Assembly (NCBI GenBank): GCA_025456015.1
Contig: JALOLK010000010.1
Coordinates: 1-44,487, forward strand
DNA: 44,487 nt
Reading direction: 5' to 3'
Origin: Candidatus Nanopelagicales bacterium
GTDB taxonomy: Bacteria > Actinomycetota > Actinomycetes > S36-B12 > CAIYMF01
Position 1 is the stretch's first letter, and each line of letters begins with the position of its first letter. This document shows, one piece after another, positions 12,153 through 19,362 of this stretch. Under the pieces are notes generated by a model. The model worked only from the letters and a program-made list of their open reading frames with translations. It did not search any database and was not told the origin of the DNA. A program made the translations under genes and the position numbers.

Positions 12153-12484
12153 CAGGGTGGGACCGGTTGGCTGCCCAAGCACGGCGCGCTTGGGACATGA
12201 CCCTGGGACGCGTGCTGTCACTGGTCCTCGTCGGTGGGATCCGCGGCTACCAGCGCTTCGTGTCACCGCTGTTCGGGCCGACGTGTCGGTACTACCCCTC
12301 GTGCTCGGCTTATGCTCTGGGGGCGGTGCGCACCCACGGGCCGATCAAGGGCTTCCTGCTCGCGTCGTGGCGGTTGCTGCGCTGCAACCCCTGGTCCGCG
12401 GGTGGCATCGACCACGTGCCCCACCGGGGATCGTGGCGTGGTGGGTCGGATGTCCGGTCCACCGTCGAGACAGTTGGGAGCTAG
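12149..12484 (+). CDS. yidD: Membrane protein insertion efficiency factor YidD
   Basis: This is a small (111 aa) amphipathic protein that assists YidC at the membrane. The family signature is clear: [43 protein letters not shown], then GGIDHVP. Three start codons are possible in frame: 12137, 12149 and 12197. The ATG at 12149 is preferred because it overlaps the rnpA stop as ATGA. The gene ends three bases before yidC. Confidence 0.92.
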   Translation: MTGWDRLAAQARRAWDMTLGRVLSLVLVGGIRGYQRFVSPLFGPTCRYYPSCSAYALGAVRTHGPIKGFLLASWRLLRCNPWSAGGIDHVPHRGSWRGGSDVRSTVETVGS

Positions 12485-12487
12485 TTC

Positions 12488-13447
12488 GTGTTCCTGTGGG
12501 ATTGGCTGCTCATCGCGGTCTCGTGGATCCTCGTCACCTGGCACCGGTTCTGGTCGCTGTTCCTCGACGGGGACAGCGGGTGGGCCTGGACGCTGTCCAT
12601 CGTCGGCCTGGTCATCGTCATCCGGATCCTGCTGATCCCGCTGTTCGTCAAGCAGATCCGGGCCCAGCGGGGGCTGCAGGCGATCCAGCCGCAGCTCAAG
12701 GAGATCCAGGCCAAGTACGCCGGGGATCGGGAGCGCCAGTCCCAGGAGATGATGGCGCTCTACAAGGACACGGGCACGAACCCGCTGGCCTCCTGCCTGC
12801 CGATCCTGCTGCAGGCCCCCATCTTCTTCGCGCTGTTCCAGGTCCTCCAGCGGGGCGTGGCCCAGGAGCAGCCGATCGGCGTGTTCGCGTGGCCCCAGTA
12901 CGCCGACCTGCTGGCCAGCGCCCACGACGCGCAGATCCTCGGCGTGCCGCTCTACGCGACCTTCGCCAACGCCGACCAGACGCCGAACCCGAACGCCACC
13001 CGGATCCTCGCGGTCATCCTCATCATCCTGATGTCCGTCACCAGCTTCATCACCCAGCGCCAGCTGCTGCTGAAGAACACGGCGAGCGACAACCCGATCG
13101 CCCAGCAGATGAAGATCATGATGTACATCTTCCCGGTCATGTTCGCCGTGGGTGGGCTCAACTTCCCGATCGGCGTCCTCGTCTACTGGTTCACCACCAA
13201 CCTGTGGACGATGGGCCAGCAGTTCTGGGTGATCCGCAACAACCCCCAGCCGGGGACCCCGGCCGCTGAGGCGGCCGCCGAGCGCGCCGCCCGCCGAGCG
13301 GCCAAGAAGGGCCTGCCTGCCCCGGACGTGGCCCCCAGCGGCGGGGGTGCGGTGGCCGCGGCCGTGGTGGAGGCGCCGAAGCCCCGGACGCAGCCCAAGC
13401 GCCAGCCCAAGAGCAAGCGCGGAGGGTCCTCGTCCCGAGGACGCTGA
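12488..13447 (+). CDS. yidC: Membrane protein insertase YidC/Oxa1
   Basis: YidC inserts and folds inner-membrane proteins, alone or with SecYEG. The protein is 319 aa and lacks the large extracellular domain of Gram-negative YidC. Hydrophobic segments are seen near the N-terminus (SIVGLVIVIRILLIPLFV), at PLASCLPILLQAPIFFALFQVL, at ILAVILIILMSVTSFIT and at IMMYIFPVMFAVGG. The hydrophilic-groove Arg lies in the first of these (VIRILLIPLF). The C-terminal 70 residues are Ala- and Lys/Arg-rich and should bind the ribosome or rRNA. The GTG start at 12488 follows GGGAG by seven bases. Confidence 0.96.
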   Translation: MFLWDWLLIAVSWILVTWHRFWSLFLDGDSGWAWTLSIVGLVIVIRILLIPLFVKQIRAQRGLQAIQPQLKEIQAKYAGDRERQSQEMMALYKDTGTNPLASCLPILLQAPIFFALFQVLQRGVAQEQPIGVFAWPQYADLLASAHDAQILGVPLYATFANADQTPNPNATRILAVILIILMSVTSFITQRQLLLKNTASDNPIAQQMKIMMYIFPVMFAVGGLNFPIGVLVYWFTTNLWTMGQQFWVIRNNPQPGTPAAEAAAERAARRAAKKGLPAPDVAPSGGGAVAAAVVEAPKPRTQPKRQPKSKRGGSSSRGR

Positions 13448-13449
13448 CC

Positions 13450-13499
13450 TGGGACAGCGCGGCTGTCCCACCCCACCCGTGGTGCACCGCCGGGTGGGG
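13450..13499 (+). terminator. Tandem hairpins between yidC and jag
   Basis: Two perfect inverted repeats follow yidC. The first is tgggacag/ctgtccca at 13450-13457 and 13463-13470, with a 5-nt loop. The second is ccccacccg/cgggtgggg at 13471-13479 and 13491-13499, with an 11-nt loop. Neither has a T-run. They may attenuate or end transcription before jag, or protect the yidC 3' end. Confidence 0.55.
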
Positions 13500-13524
13500 A
13501 CCGAGTGTGAAAGGCGGAGGATCG

Positions 13525-13989
13525 ATGACCAACCCGGCTGACCTCGAACGCGAGGGCGACATCGCTGCGGACTACCTCGAGGCGCTGCTCGACATCGCTG
13601 ACCTCGACGGCGACATCGACATGGACGTGGAGCGCGACCGGGCGATGGTCTCGATCGTCGGTGGCGACCTGCAGGACCTGGTCGGGCCCGACGGCCGGGT
13701 GCTCGACGCCCTGCAGGAGCTCACCAGGCTCGCCGTGACGCGGGAGACCGGGGAGCGCAGCCGGCTCATGCTGGACATCGCCGGCTTCCGGGCCGCGCGC
13801 CGCCAGGAGCTGGCCGAGCTCGCCGAGCGGGCGGTGGCCGACGTGCGACGCACGGGCGAGCCGGTGAAGCTGGCCCCGATGACGGCCTTCGAGCGCAAGG
13901 TCGTGCACGACGTGGTCACTGCGGCCGGCCTGCACAGCGAGAGCGAGGGCGAGGGCGACGCCCGACGCGTGGTGGTCGCTCCGGCGTGA
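13525..13989 (+). CDS. jag: Jag/KhpB-type R3H single-stranded nucleic-acid-binding protein
   Basis: The 154-aa protein matches the Jag (KhpB) family that follows yidC in Gram-positive bacteria. It has a KH-like region around residues 45-90 (VSIVGGDLQDLVGPDGRVLDALQEL). The R3H-type end shows KLAPMTAFERKVVHDVV near residues 121-137. The family binds RNA and influences cell elongation and division, probably as a post-transcriptional regulator. An acidic segment opens the protein. The ATG at 13525 has GGAGG four bases before it. Its stop overlaps the GTG start of rsmG (GTGA). Confidence 0.93.
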   Translation: MTNPADLEREGDIAADYLEALLDIADLDGDIDMDVERDRAMVSIVGGDLQDLVGPDGRVLDALQELTRLAVTRETGERSRLMLDIAGFRAARRQELAELAERAVADVRRTGEPVKLAPMTAFERKVVHDVVTAAGLHSESEGEGDARRVVVAPA

Positions 13990-14684
13990 GCGATGTTCCA
14001 CGTGAAACAGCGCCCGATCCGCAGGCCGAGGCCCTCGCGGCGCGGTACGCCGGCATCCCCGGCATGGCGGCCTACGCCGCGATCCTCGCCGGGCCCGGGG
14101 TCGAGCGGGGGCTGATCGGGCCCCGTGAGGTGTCCCGGCTGTGGCCGCGCCACCTCGCCAACTGTGCCGTCGTCGCCGAGGAGGCGGGCACCGAGATCCC
14201 GCAGGGCGCCCACGTGGCGGACGTCGGCTCCGGAGCCGGGCTGCCCGGCCTGGTGTGGGCGCTCGTGCGGCCCGACCTGCGGGTGACCCTGGTCGAGCCG
14301 CTGCTGCGCCGGGCCACCTTCCTGACCGAGGTCGTGGACCACCTGGGACTGTCCGCACGCGTGGTGGTGGCGCGCACGCGTGCCGAGGACCACCAGGGGT
14401 CCTTCGACGTCGTGACCGCCAGGGCCGTGGCGAGGCTGCACCAGCTGGTGGGGTGGACGCTGCCCCTGACCCGGGTCGGCGGGACCCTCGTGGCGCTCAA
14501 GGGGGCCGGCGCCGCAGCGGAGCTCGAGGATGCCGCGGCGGCCATCGCGCGCCTCGGCGGCGGCACCCCGCGGATCGTGGAGTACGGCGTCGGTGTCCTG
14601 GTCCCGCCGACCACGGCGGTGCTCATCCCGCGTGTGTCGGCCGGTCCTGCTGTGGCCGGCGGGGGCAGGATCGGCCCCGCGTGA
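13986..14684 (+). CDS. rsmG: 16S rRNA (guanine-N7)-methyltransferase RsmG
   Basis: RsmG (GidB) methylates guanine 527 of 16S rRNA using S-adenosylmethionine; its loss gives low-level streptomycin resistance in several bacteria. The protein is 232 aa. The SAM-binding motif is [18 protein letters not shown] near residues 78-95, with the acidic end of strand two at [14 protein letters not shown]. The catalytic region [13 protein letters not shown] and GGTLVALKG follow. The start codon overlaps the jag stop. A parS site lies inside codons 3-8. The C-terminal 20 residues are Gly/Ala-rich and not conserved. Confidence 0.95.
   Translation: MSDVPRETAPDPQAEALAARYAGIPGMAAYAAILAGPGVERGLIGPREVSRLWPRHLANCAVVAEEAGTEIPQGAHVADVGSGAGLPGLVWALVRPDLRVTLVEPLLRRATFLTEVVDHLGLSARVVVARTRAEDHQGSFDVVTARAVARLHQLVGWTLPLTRVGGTLVALKGAGAAAELEDAAAAIARLGGGTPRIVEYGVGVLVPPTTAVLIPRVSAGPAVAGGGRIGPA
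13994..14009 (+). promoter_or_regulatory. parS centromere site
   Basis: The 16-mer TGTTCCACGTGAAACA matches the bacterial parS consensus (TGTTNCACGTGAAACA) completely; this exact form is known from the Bacillus subtilis spo0J site. It is the nucleation site for ParB-CTP clamps and lies about 740 bp before parB, inside the start of rsmG. No second full match was found in the window by eye. Confidence 0.93.
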
Positions 14685-14705
14685 CCACAGCGCGTCACCG
14701 GATGC

Positions 14706-14740
14706 ACCAGTTGTCCACAGCCAGCCTGTGGACAACTGGT
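14706..14740 (+). promoter_or_regulatory. Palindrome of two perfect DnaA boxes before parB
   Basis: A perfect 15-bp inverted repeat (14706-14720 and 14726-14740, 5-bp spacer) contains TTGTCCACA at 14711-14719 and its reverse complement at 14727-14735. Both are exact DnaA boxes facing each other. It fills half of the 67-bp rsmG-parB gap and ends 11 bp before the parB start. It could let DnaA control parB, or form a hairpin in the mRNA next to the Shine-Dalgarno site. Confidence 0.8.
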
Positions 14741-14751
14741 GGAGGAGGTGG

Positions 14752-15741
14752 ATGATCGTGGACGACAGGGGCCCAGATGTGACCTATCTCACATCACAAT
14801 CGGTCGCCGGACCACCTGCCCCCGAGTCGTCGACCGCACGCCCGGGCACGGCAGGATCCGCCCCCTCCGACGTGCGTCGGACGCCAGGGGCCACACAGCC
14901 CGGATCGCCCACAGCAGCGGCGATCACCTTCCAGGTCGTCGCCGTGGCCGCGATCCGGCCGAACCCCCGCCAGCCCCGCACGGTCTTCGACGAGGACGCC
15001 CTCGACGAGCTGGTCGCGTCCATCCGGGAGGTCGGCCTGCTGCAGCCGCTCGTGGTGCGGCCGGCGCCCTCCGGGCCTGTGGATGGCTTCGAGCTCGTGG
15101 CCGGGGAGCGGCGCTGGCGCAGCGTGCAGCGGCTGGGGTGGGACACCGTCCCGGTCGTCGTCCGGATGACCGACGACAACGACCTGCTCCGCGACGCCCT
15201 GCTGGAGAACCTGCACCGGGCCGCGCTCAACCCGCTCGAGGAGGCGGCCGCCTACCAGCAGCTGCTGGTGGACCTCGGGTGCACCCAGGACGAGCTCGCC
15301 ACCCGGGTGGGCCGGTCCAGGCCCCAGATCACGAACACCCTGCGGCTGCTGCGGCTGCCCCCGGCCGTCCAACGCCGGGTGGCCGCCGGTGTCCTGTCCC
15401 AGGGACACGCCCGTGCCCTGCTGGGCCTGCCCGACGCAGCGGCCATGGAGCGCCTCGCGGGGCGCATCGTGGCCGAGGGCCTGTCGGTGCGCACCGTCGA
15501 GGAGCTCGTTGCCCTCGGCGAGGTGCCCGAGGATGCTCCGGCCCGGCGTTCCCGCACGCCACGCCGGCTGGGCTCCTCGCCGGGGCTCGAGGAGGTGGCC
15601 GAGGCGTTGGCCGACCGGCTCGACACCCGCGTGCAGGTCAGCATGGGGCGGGCCAAGGGCAAGGTCACGATCGAGTTCGCCGGCCCTGAGGATCTGGCCA
15701 GGATCGTGGCGCTGCTCGACGGCACGGGGACAACGACCTAG
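14752..15741 (+). CDS. parB: Chromosome partitioning protein ParB
   Basis: ParB is a CTP-dependent DNA clamp that loads at parS, spreads along the origin region and recruits SMC. This copy is 329 aa. The CTPase/N-terminal domain spans about residues 60-150 with GERRWRS and [19 protein letters not shown]. The helix-turn-helix follows ([23 protein letters not shown]), and the dimerisation domain ends the protein ([18 protein letters not shown]). The start at ATG 14752 follows AGGAGG, though the GTG at 14758 has better spacing. The first 60 residues are low-complexity and lack the GLGRGL-like motif that normally binds ParA. No parA lies between rsmG and parB, its usual place, or elsewhere in the window. 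Confidence 0.95.
   Translation: MIVDDRGPDVTYLTSQSVAGPPAPESSTARPGTAGSAPSDVRRTPGATQPGSPTAAAITFQVVAVAAIRPNPRQPRTVFDEDALDELVASIREVGLLQPLVVRPAPSGPVDGFELVAGERRWRSVQRLGWDTVPVVVRMTDDNDLLRDALLENLHRAALNPLEEAAAYQQLLVDLGCTQDELATRVGRSRPQITNTLRLLRLPPAVQRRVAAGVLSQGHARALLGLPDAAAMERLAGRIVAEGLSVRTVEELVALGEVPEDAPARRSRTPRRLGSSPGLEEVAEALADRLDTRVQVSMGRAKGKVTIEFAGPEDLARIVALLDGTGTTT
14776..14795 (+). promoter_or_regulatory. CRP-like palindrome at the 5' end of parB
   Basis: The sequence gatgtga-N6-tcacatc is a perfect 7-bp inverted repeat, and its core TGTGA-N6-TCACA is the exact CRP/FNR-family consensus. It covers codons 9-15 of parB if translation starts at 14752. Binding by a CRP-like regulator there would block transcription. 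This is inference from the motif alone. Confidence 0.35.
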
Positions 15742-15757
15742 GACCTCGGCTGCGCGG

Positions 15758-15775
15758 GTGTCCCCCCTGGGACAC
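15758..15775 (+). terminator. Small hairpin after parB
   Basis: The inverted repeat gtgtccc/gggacac with a 4-nt loop starts 16 bp after the parB stop. It is short and has no T-run, so termination is only possible. It shares the gggaca/tgtccc arm sequence with other intergenic hairpins of the window. Confidence 0.4.
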
Positions 15776-15837
15776 GCCGCAGGCCCGGTGGACGACCTCC
15801 CCGGTCCAGGGCAGGGCCCCTCCTAGGATCGTCGCCC

Positions 15838-16581
15838 ATGAGCCTCACTGACGTGGCACCCCAGCCGACCCCCGCCTCCGACCACGCCGACCTGCCGGCG
15901 AGCGCCCCCGAACCCGGGCCGACGATCGACCTCACCCGCGAGGCCACCCCGCGGCCGCAGTTCACGATCACCGAGGCCGCCACGGCGTGCGCGGTGAGCC
16001 GCAAGACGATCACCCGCAAGCTCGCCGACCTCGCCGAGCACGGCGCCGCCAAGGACCCGGACGGGGTCTGGCGCATCCCCGTGGAGGCGCTGCTGGCCGT
16101 GGGCCTGCACCCCGGGCGCTCGCTGCCCGAGCATCGCGACGCCCAGGCCGCCCGCCCCCGGGACCTCGGCGCGGCCGTGCCGAGCACGCCCGGCCCCGGC
16201 GCTGCGTCCAGCCCCCAGCGCGCCCCCGATGTCGTGACGATCCCGCGCGAGCGTTGGGACGACCTGCGCATCCGGCTGGCCAGGGCCGAGGCCGAGGCCG
16301 CGGAGCGCGCACTGGCCCTCGCCGACGCGCGGCTGGCGCTGCGGGCCCTCACCGCCGGGCCTGCGGCGGCGCCGGCGGCGACCGCGCCCATCGAGGCCCC
16401 CTCCGGCGGCGCGCCGGCCGCGCCGGTCGCCCTGGGCCCCGGCCCGGCCGCCGGCGCCGACACGATCGGTGAGATCGACCCGCTCGCCGCGGCACGCAGC
16501 CGGGCCGCCCAGACCGGGGGCTCGGTCACGGCCGAGGGGCTGCCGCGGCGCCGCCGCTGGTGGCAATCCAGGCAGGGGTAG
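15838..16581 (+). CDS. Winged-helix and coiled-coil protein next to parB, function unknown
   Basis: The 247-aa protein was not matched to a named family. Residues 41-94 look like a MerR/excisionase-type winged helix-turn-helix (FTITEAATACAVSRKTITRKLADL, then GVWRIPVEALLAVGLHPG). Residues 137-172 form a long charged, Ala-rich helix that could be a coiled coil (RERWDDLRIRLARAEAEAAE). A Pro/Ala linker follows, then a basic-aromatic tail, PRRRRWWQSRQG, that could touch membrane or DNA. The promoter has TAGGAT at 15824-15829, eight bases before the ATG, so the mRNA is probably leaderless. A strong hairpin follows the gene. The layout recalls RacA-type chromosome anchors, but no direct homology is claimed. 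Confidence 0.75.
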   Translation: MSLTDVAPQPTPASDHADLPASAPEPGPTIDLTREATPRPQFTITEAATACAVSRKTITRKLADLAEHGAAKDPDGVWRIPVEALLAVGLHPGRSLPEHRDAQAARPRDLGAAVPSTPGPGAASSPQRAPDVVTIPRERWDDLRIRLARAEAEAAERALALADARLALRALTAGPAAAPAATAPIEAPSGGAPAAPVALGPGPAAGADTIGEIDPLAAARSRAAQTGGSVTAEGLPRRRRWWQSRQG

Positions 16582-16588
16582 GACATCG

Positions 16589-16616
16589 GGCTGGGACATG
16601 CGGTGCTGTCCCAGCC
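16589..16616 (+). terminator. Hairpin terminator between the winged-helix gene and ddl
   Basis: A perfect 10-bp inverted repeat, ggctgggaca/tgtcccagcc, encloses an 8-nt loop eight bases after the plus-strand gene. The converging ddl-like gene ends at 16665, so the hairpin may serve both strands. There is no T-run. Confidence 0.65.
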
Positions 16617-16664
16617 GGCCGGCCCCTGGGACATCGCTGCGAGCCGCCCAGGCCCGACACTGGG

Positions 16665-17627
16665 TCAGGTCCCAGGGACGCTGGGCTCCGCGAGGGCCCG
16701 CTCGATGAGGGTGGCGAAGACGTCGCCGAGGTCCAGGCCCGCGGCCGCCACGGCCTGGGGCAGCAGGGACGTCTCGGTGCAGCCGGGGGCCACGTTGACC
16801 TCCAGGAAGGTGACCTCGCCGTCCGGGGTCACGATGAGGTCCGCGCGGGAGAGGTGGCGCAGCCCGAGTGCTCCATGGGCCAGCATCGCCACCCGGGCGC
16901 ACTCCGCCGAGACCGCCTCGGGCAGCCGTGCCGGGGCGAAGAACTCCGTGGTCCCGGCGGTGTACCGCGAGGCGAAGTCGTAGCTGCCCGAGTCGGGGCG
17001 GATCTCGACGGCCGGGAGGGCCTGGACGCTGCCGTCGGCACGCTCCACCACCGAGACGGCGACCTCGGTCCCCGGCACGAAGCGCTCGAGCATCGCGGTG
17101 TCGCCGTAGGAGAAGCAGCCCACCATCGCGGCGGGAAGGTCGGCCGGGTCGTGCACGATGGTGACGCCCAGGGCCGACCCGCTGCGCGTCGGCTTCACGA
17201 CCAGCGGCAGGCCGATCCGCCCGACCAGGGCGTCGAGCACCGCACGGGCGCCGAGGTCGCGGAACGTGGGGTGCGGCAGCGCGACGGCGGGCGCGGTGCG
17301 GATGCCCGAGCCGGCGAGGTGGGCCTTGGCGACCATCTTGTCGAACGCGAGCCGGCAGGCGTCGGCGCCGGAGCCCACGAACGGCAGTCCGAGGGCGGCG
17401 AGCACCTCGCGCAGGGAGCCGTCCTCGCCGCTGGCACCGTGGACGAGCGGCACGACGCACCGGGGTGGATCCGAGCGCAGGCGGTCGAGCAGGGTGCCGT
17501 CGAGGTCCTGGACGGTGACGTCCATGCCGACCCCACGCAGGGCCTCGGCGACCCGCCGGCCGGAGCGGATCGAGACGTCCCGCTCATGGGACAGCCCCCC
17601 CGCCAGGATCATGATCGGTGCGGTCAC
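16665..17627 (-). CDS. ddl: D-alanine--D-alanine ligase family protein (ATP-grasp)
   Basis: The enzyme joins two D-alanines with ATP for peptidoglycan precursors. The 320-aa protein has the N-terminal signature LAGGLSHERDVSIRSG, the VHGASGEDGSLREVLAALG segment, ATP-grasp lysine region GLPLVVKPTRSGSALGV, the substrate loop GSYDFASRYTAGT and the metal-binding end VTFLEVNVAPGCTETSLLPQ. It is shorter than typical Ddl (about 350-370 aa), and Cys replaces the usual Met in the PGMT motif. It may therefore be a second ligase or act on a related D-amino acid. The GTG start at 17627 is preceded by AGGGGG. It lies 85 bp after the aminotransferase on the same strand. Confidence 0.82.
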   Translation of the reverse strand: MTAPIMILAGGLSHERDVSIRSGRRVAEALRGVGMDVTVQDLDGTLLDRLRSDPPRCVVPLVHGASGEDGSLREVLAALGLPFVGSGADACRLAFDKMVAKAHLAGSGIRTAPAVALPHPTFRDLGARAVLDALVGRIGLPLVVKPTRSGSALGVTIVHDPADLPAAMVGCFSYGDTAMLERFVPGTEVAVSVVERADGSVQALPAVEIRPDSGSYDFASRYTAGTTEFFAPARLPEAVSAECARVAMLAHGALGLRHLSRADLIVTPDGEVTFLEVNVAPGCTETSLLPQAVAAAGLDLGDVFATLIERALAEPSVPGT

Positions 17628-17712
17628 TGTCCTACCCCCTGTCCATGGGTCACGGATGAGCTGGTGCGTGGGCGGCGTGACCCTGGCCGGGCACCGGGCG
17701 CGGCGTGGCGGC

Positions 17713-19035
17713 TCATGCCAGGTCCGGAGCCGGCGTGCTCATGACCGCCTCGTCGTGCTGGTGCCAGCCGGTGCCCGGCGCGGCCTCCCCGAAGGTGTCG
17801 ATGAGGCCGAGCTCCTCGTCGATGACGTTGCCCAGCCGGCGGACCCCCTCGACGATGCGGTCCGGGGGCGGGTAGCAGTAGCTCAGCCGCAGCGACCTGC
17901 GGTTGGCCTCCTGCTCGGCCTCGCCGAGGTAGAAGCCGGTCCCTGGGACATAGGCCACGAGTGCGGCCACCGCCCGGGGCAGCATCGCGCGGGCGTCGAG
18001 GCCCTCGGGCAGGGTGACCCACGAGTAGAACCCGCCGGCCGGCTCGGTCCAGGTGGTGCCCGGGGGCATGTGGTCCGCCAGCGCCCCCAGCAGGGCGTCC
18101 CGGCGCTCCCGGTACACCCCGCGGAAGGTCCGGATCTGGGCCATCCAGTCGTTCGTCGCGAGGTACTCCGACACGGTCAGCTGCGCGTAGTTGGAAGGGC
18201 ACAGCACCGCGGCCTCCGCGGCCAGGACCAGCTTCTCGCGGACGCCGTGGGGGGCCACCGCCCAGCCGACGCGCAGCCCCGAGGCGATCGTCTTGGAGAA
18301 GGACCCGAGGTACACCACCCCGGCCTCCTCGTCGGCGCGCATGGCCCGGGGCACCTGGCCGTCGAAGCCGAGCAGGCCGTAGGGGTCGTCCTCCAGGACG
18401 AGCACGCCGTGCCGTCGGGCCACCTCGAGGATGTCCTGACGGCGCTGCTGTCCCTGGGTCAGCCCGGCCGGGTTGTGGAACGAGGGGATCGTGTAGATGA
18501 GCTTGACCTGCCCCCCGTCGGCCCGGACCGCGTCGATGGCCTGGGACAGGGCCTCCGCCGACAGTCCCTGCTCGTCCATGTCGACGTGGACCACCCGCGC
18601 CTCGTACGAGCGGAACACGCCCAGGGCCCCGACGTAGGACGGCGACTCCACCATGACGACGTCCCCGGGGTCGCAGAACGTGCGCACGACGAGGTCCAGG
18701 GCCATCTGGGACCCCGTGGTCACCACGATGTCGTCGGGATGGGCGTGGATCCCCACCGGGGCCATGACCTCGAGGATCTGCTCGCGCAGCCGCTCGTCGC
18801 CCTGGCCCGAGCCGTACTGCAGCGCCGTGGCGCCCCGATCCCGCAGCAGGCGGGCCACCGTCTCGGCGACCGCGTCGAGGTCCAGCGCGGTGACGTAGGG
18901 CATCCCCCCGGCCAGGGACACGACCTCCGGTCGGCTCGCGACCGCGAAGAGCGCCCGGATCTCCGAGGCCGCCAGCCCGTGGGCGCGTTGCGCGTAGCTG
19001 GTGAACCAGGGATCGAGGCGCGTGCCGGTGGTCAT
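17713..19035 (-). CDS. PLP-dependent aminotransferase (fold type I, aminoadipate-aminotransferase/MocR-like clade)
   Basis: The 440-aa enzyme carries the class I/II aminotransferase pattern. It has VSLAGGMP near residue 39, YGSGQGDERLREQ, TTGSQMALDLV, the PNP-binding SFHNPAGLT, LEDDPYGLLGF and the Schiff-base lysine in LGSFSKTIASGLRVGWAV. No DNA-binding domain is fused, so it is an enzyme rather than a MocR regulator. The substrate could be aminoadipate, an aromatic or a branched-chain amino acid and is not resolved. The start at 19035 leaves 31 bp to the divergent small gene. A longer frame to 19068 would overlap that gene's ribosome binding site. It precedes ddl, suggesting joint transcription. 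Confidence 0.85.
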   Translation of the reverse strand: MTTGTRLDPWFTSYAQRAHGLAASEIRALFAVASRPEVVSLAGGMPYVTALDLDAVAETVARLLRDRGATALQYGSGQGDERLREQILEVMAPVGIHAHPDDIVVTTGSQMALDLVVRTFCDPGDVVMVESPSYVGALGVFRSYEARVVHVDMDEQGLSAEALSQAIDAVRADGGQVKLIYTIPSFHNPAGLTQGQQRRQDILEVARRHGVLVLEDDPYGLLGFDGQVPRAMRADEEAGVVYLGSFSKTIASGLRVGWAVAPHGVREKLVLAAEAAVLCPSNYAQLTVSEYLATNDWMAQIRTFRGVYRERRDALLGALADHMPPGTTWTEPAGGFYSWVTLPEGLDARAMLPRAVAALVAYVPGTGFYLGEAEQEANRRSLRLSYCYPPPDRIVEGVRRLGNVIDEELGLIDTFGEAAPGTGWHQHDEAVMSTPAPDLA

Positions 19036-19066
19036 GTGCCTAGGATGCCGGACGGGAGGTGGCGGC

Positions 19067-19192
19067 ATGCGCGTGGTGCGACTGGTCCTGCTCGGCGCAA
19101 CCGCCGTGGGCCTCGGCGCCGCCGCCGGTTTCGCGGTCTCGCTGCTGCGGCCCCGCCACTACGCCACCTTCGCCGGCGCCCGGCAGCCCTGA
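19067..19192 (+). CDS. Small single-pass membrane protein, 41 aa
   Basis: The ORF starts at an ATG with GGGAGG seven bases upstream, a strong ribosome binding site for this window. The product begins MRVVRLVLLGATAVGLGAAA, with one hydrophobic helix over about residues 5-27, then a short basic tail (LLRPRHYATF). No family was recognised. It diverges from the aminotransferase gene. The good initiation signal and membrane helix support it as real, but coding in a short high-GC ORF can arise by chance. Confidence 0.6.
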   Translation: MRVVRLVLLGATAVGLGAAAGFAVSLLRPRHYATFAGARQP

Positions 19193-19362
19193 GGGGCGCG
19201 CCGGGCTGGCCGGGGCGCGCCGGACACCTCGAGGCGCAGGACGGCGGTCGACACCTGGTCGCACGGATGCATCGCCGATCGTTAGCCGCCCGATAGCGCG
19301 GCCGCTCCCGCCACTGTCAGTCCGATGGCTTACATTCTGCACATTCCCCCACAGGAGGCACC

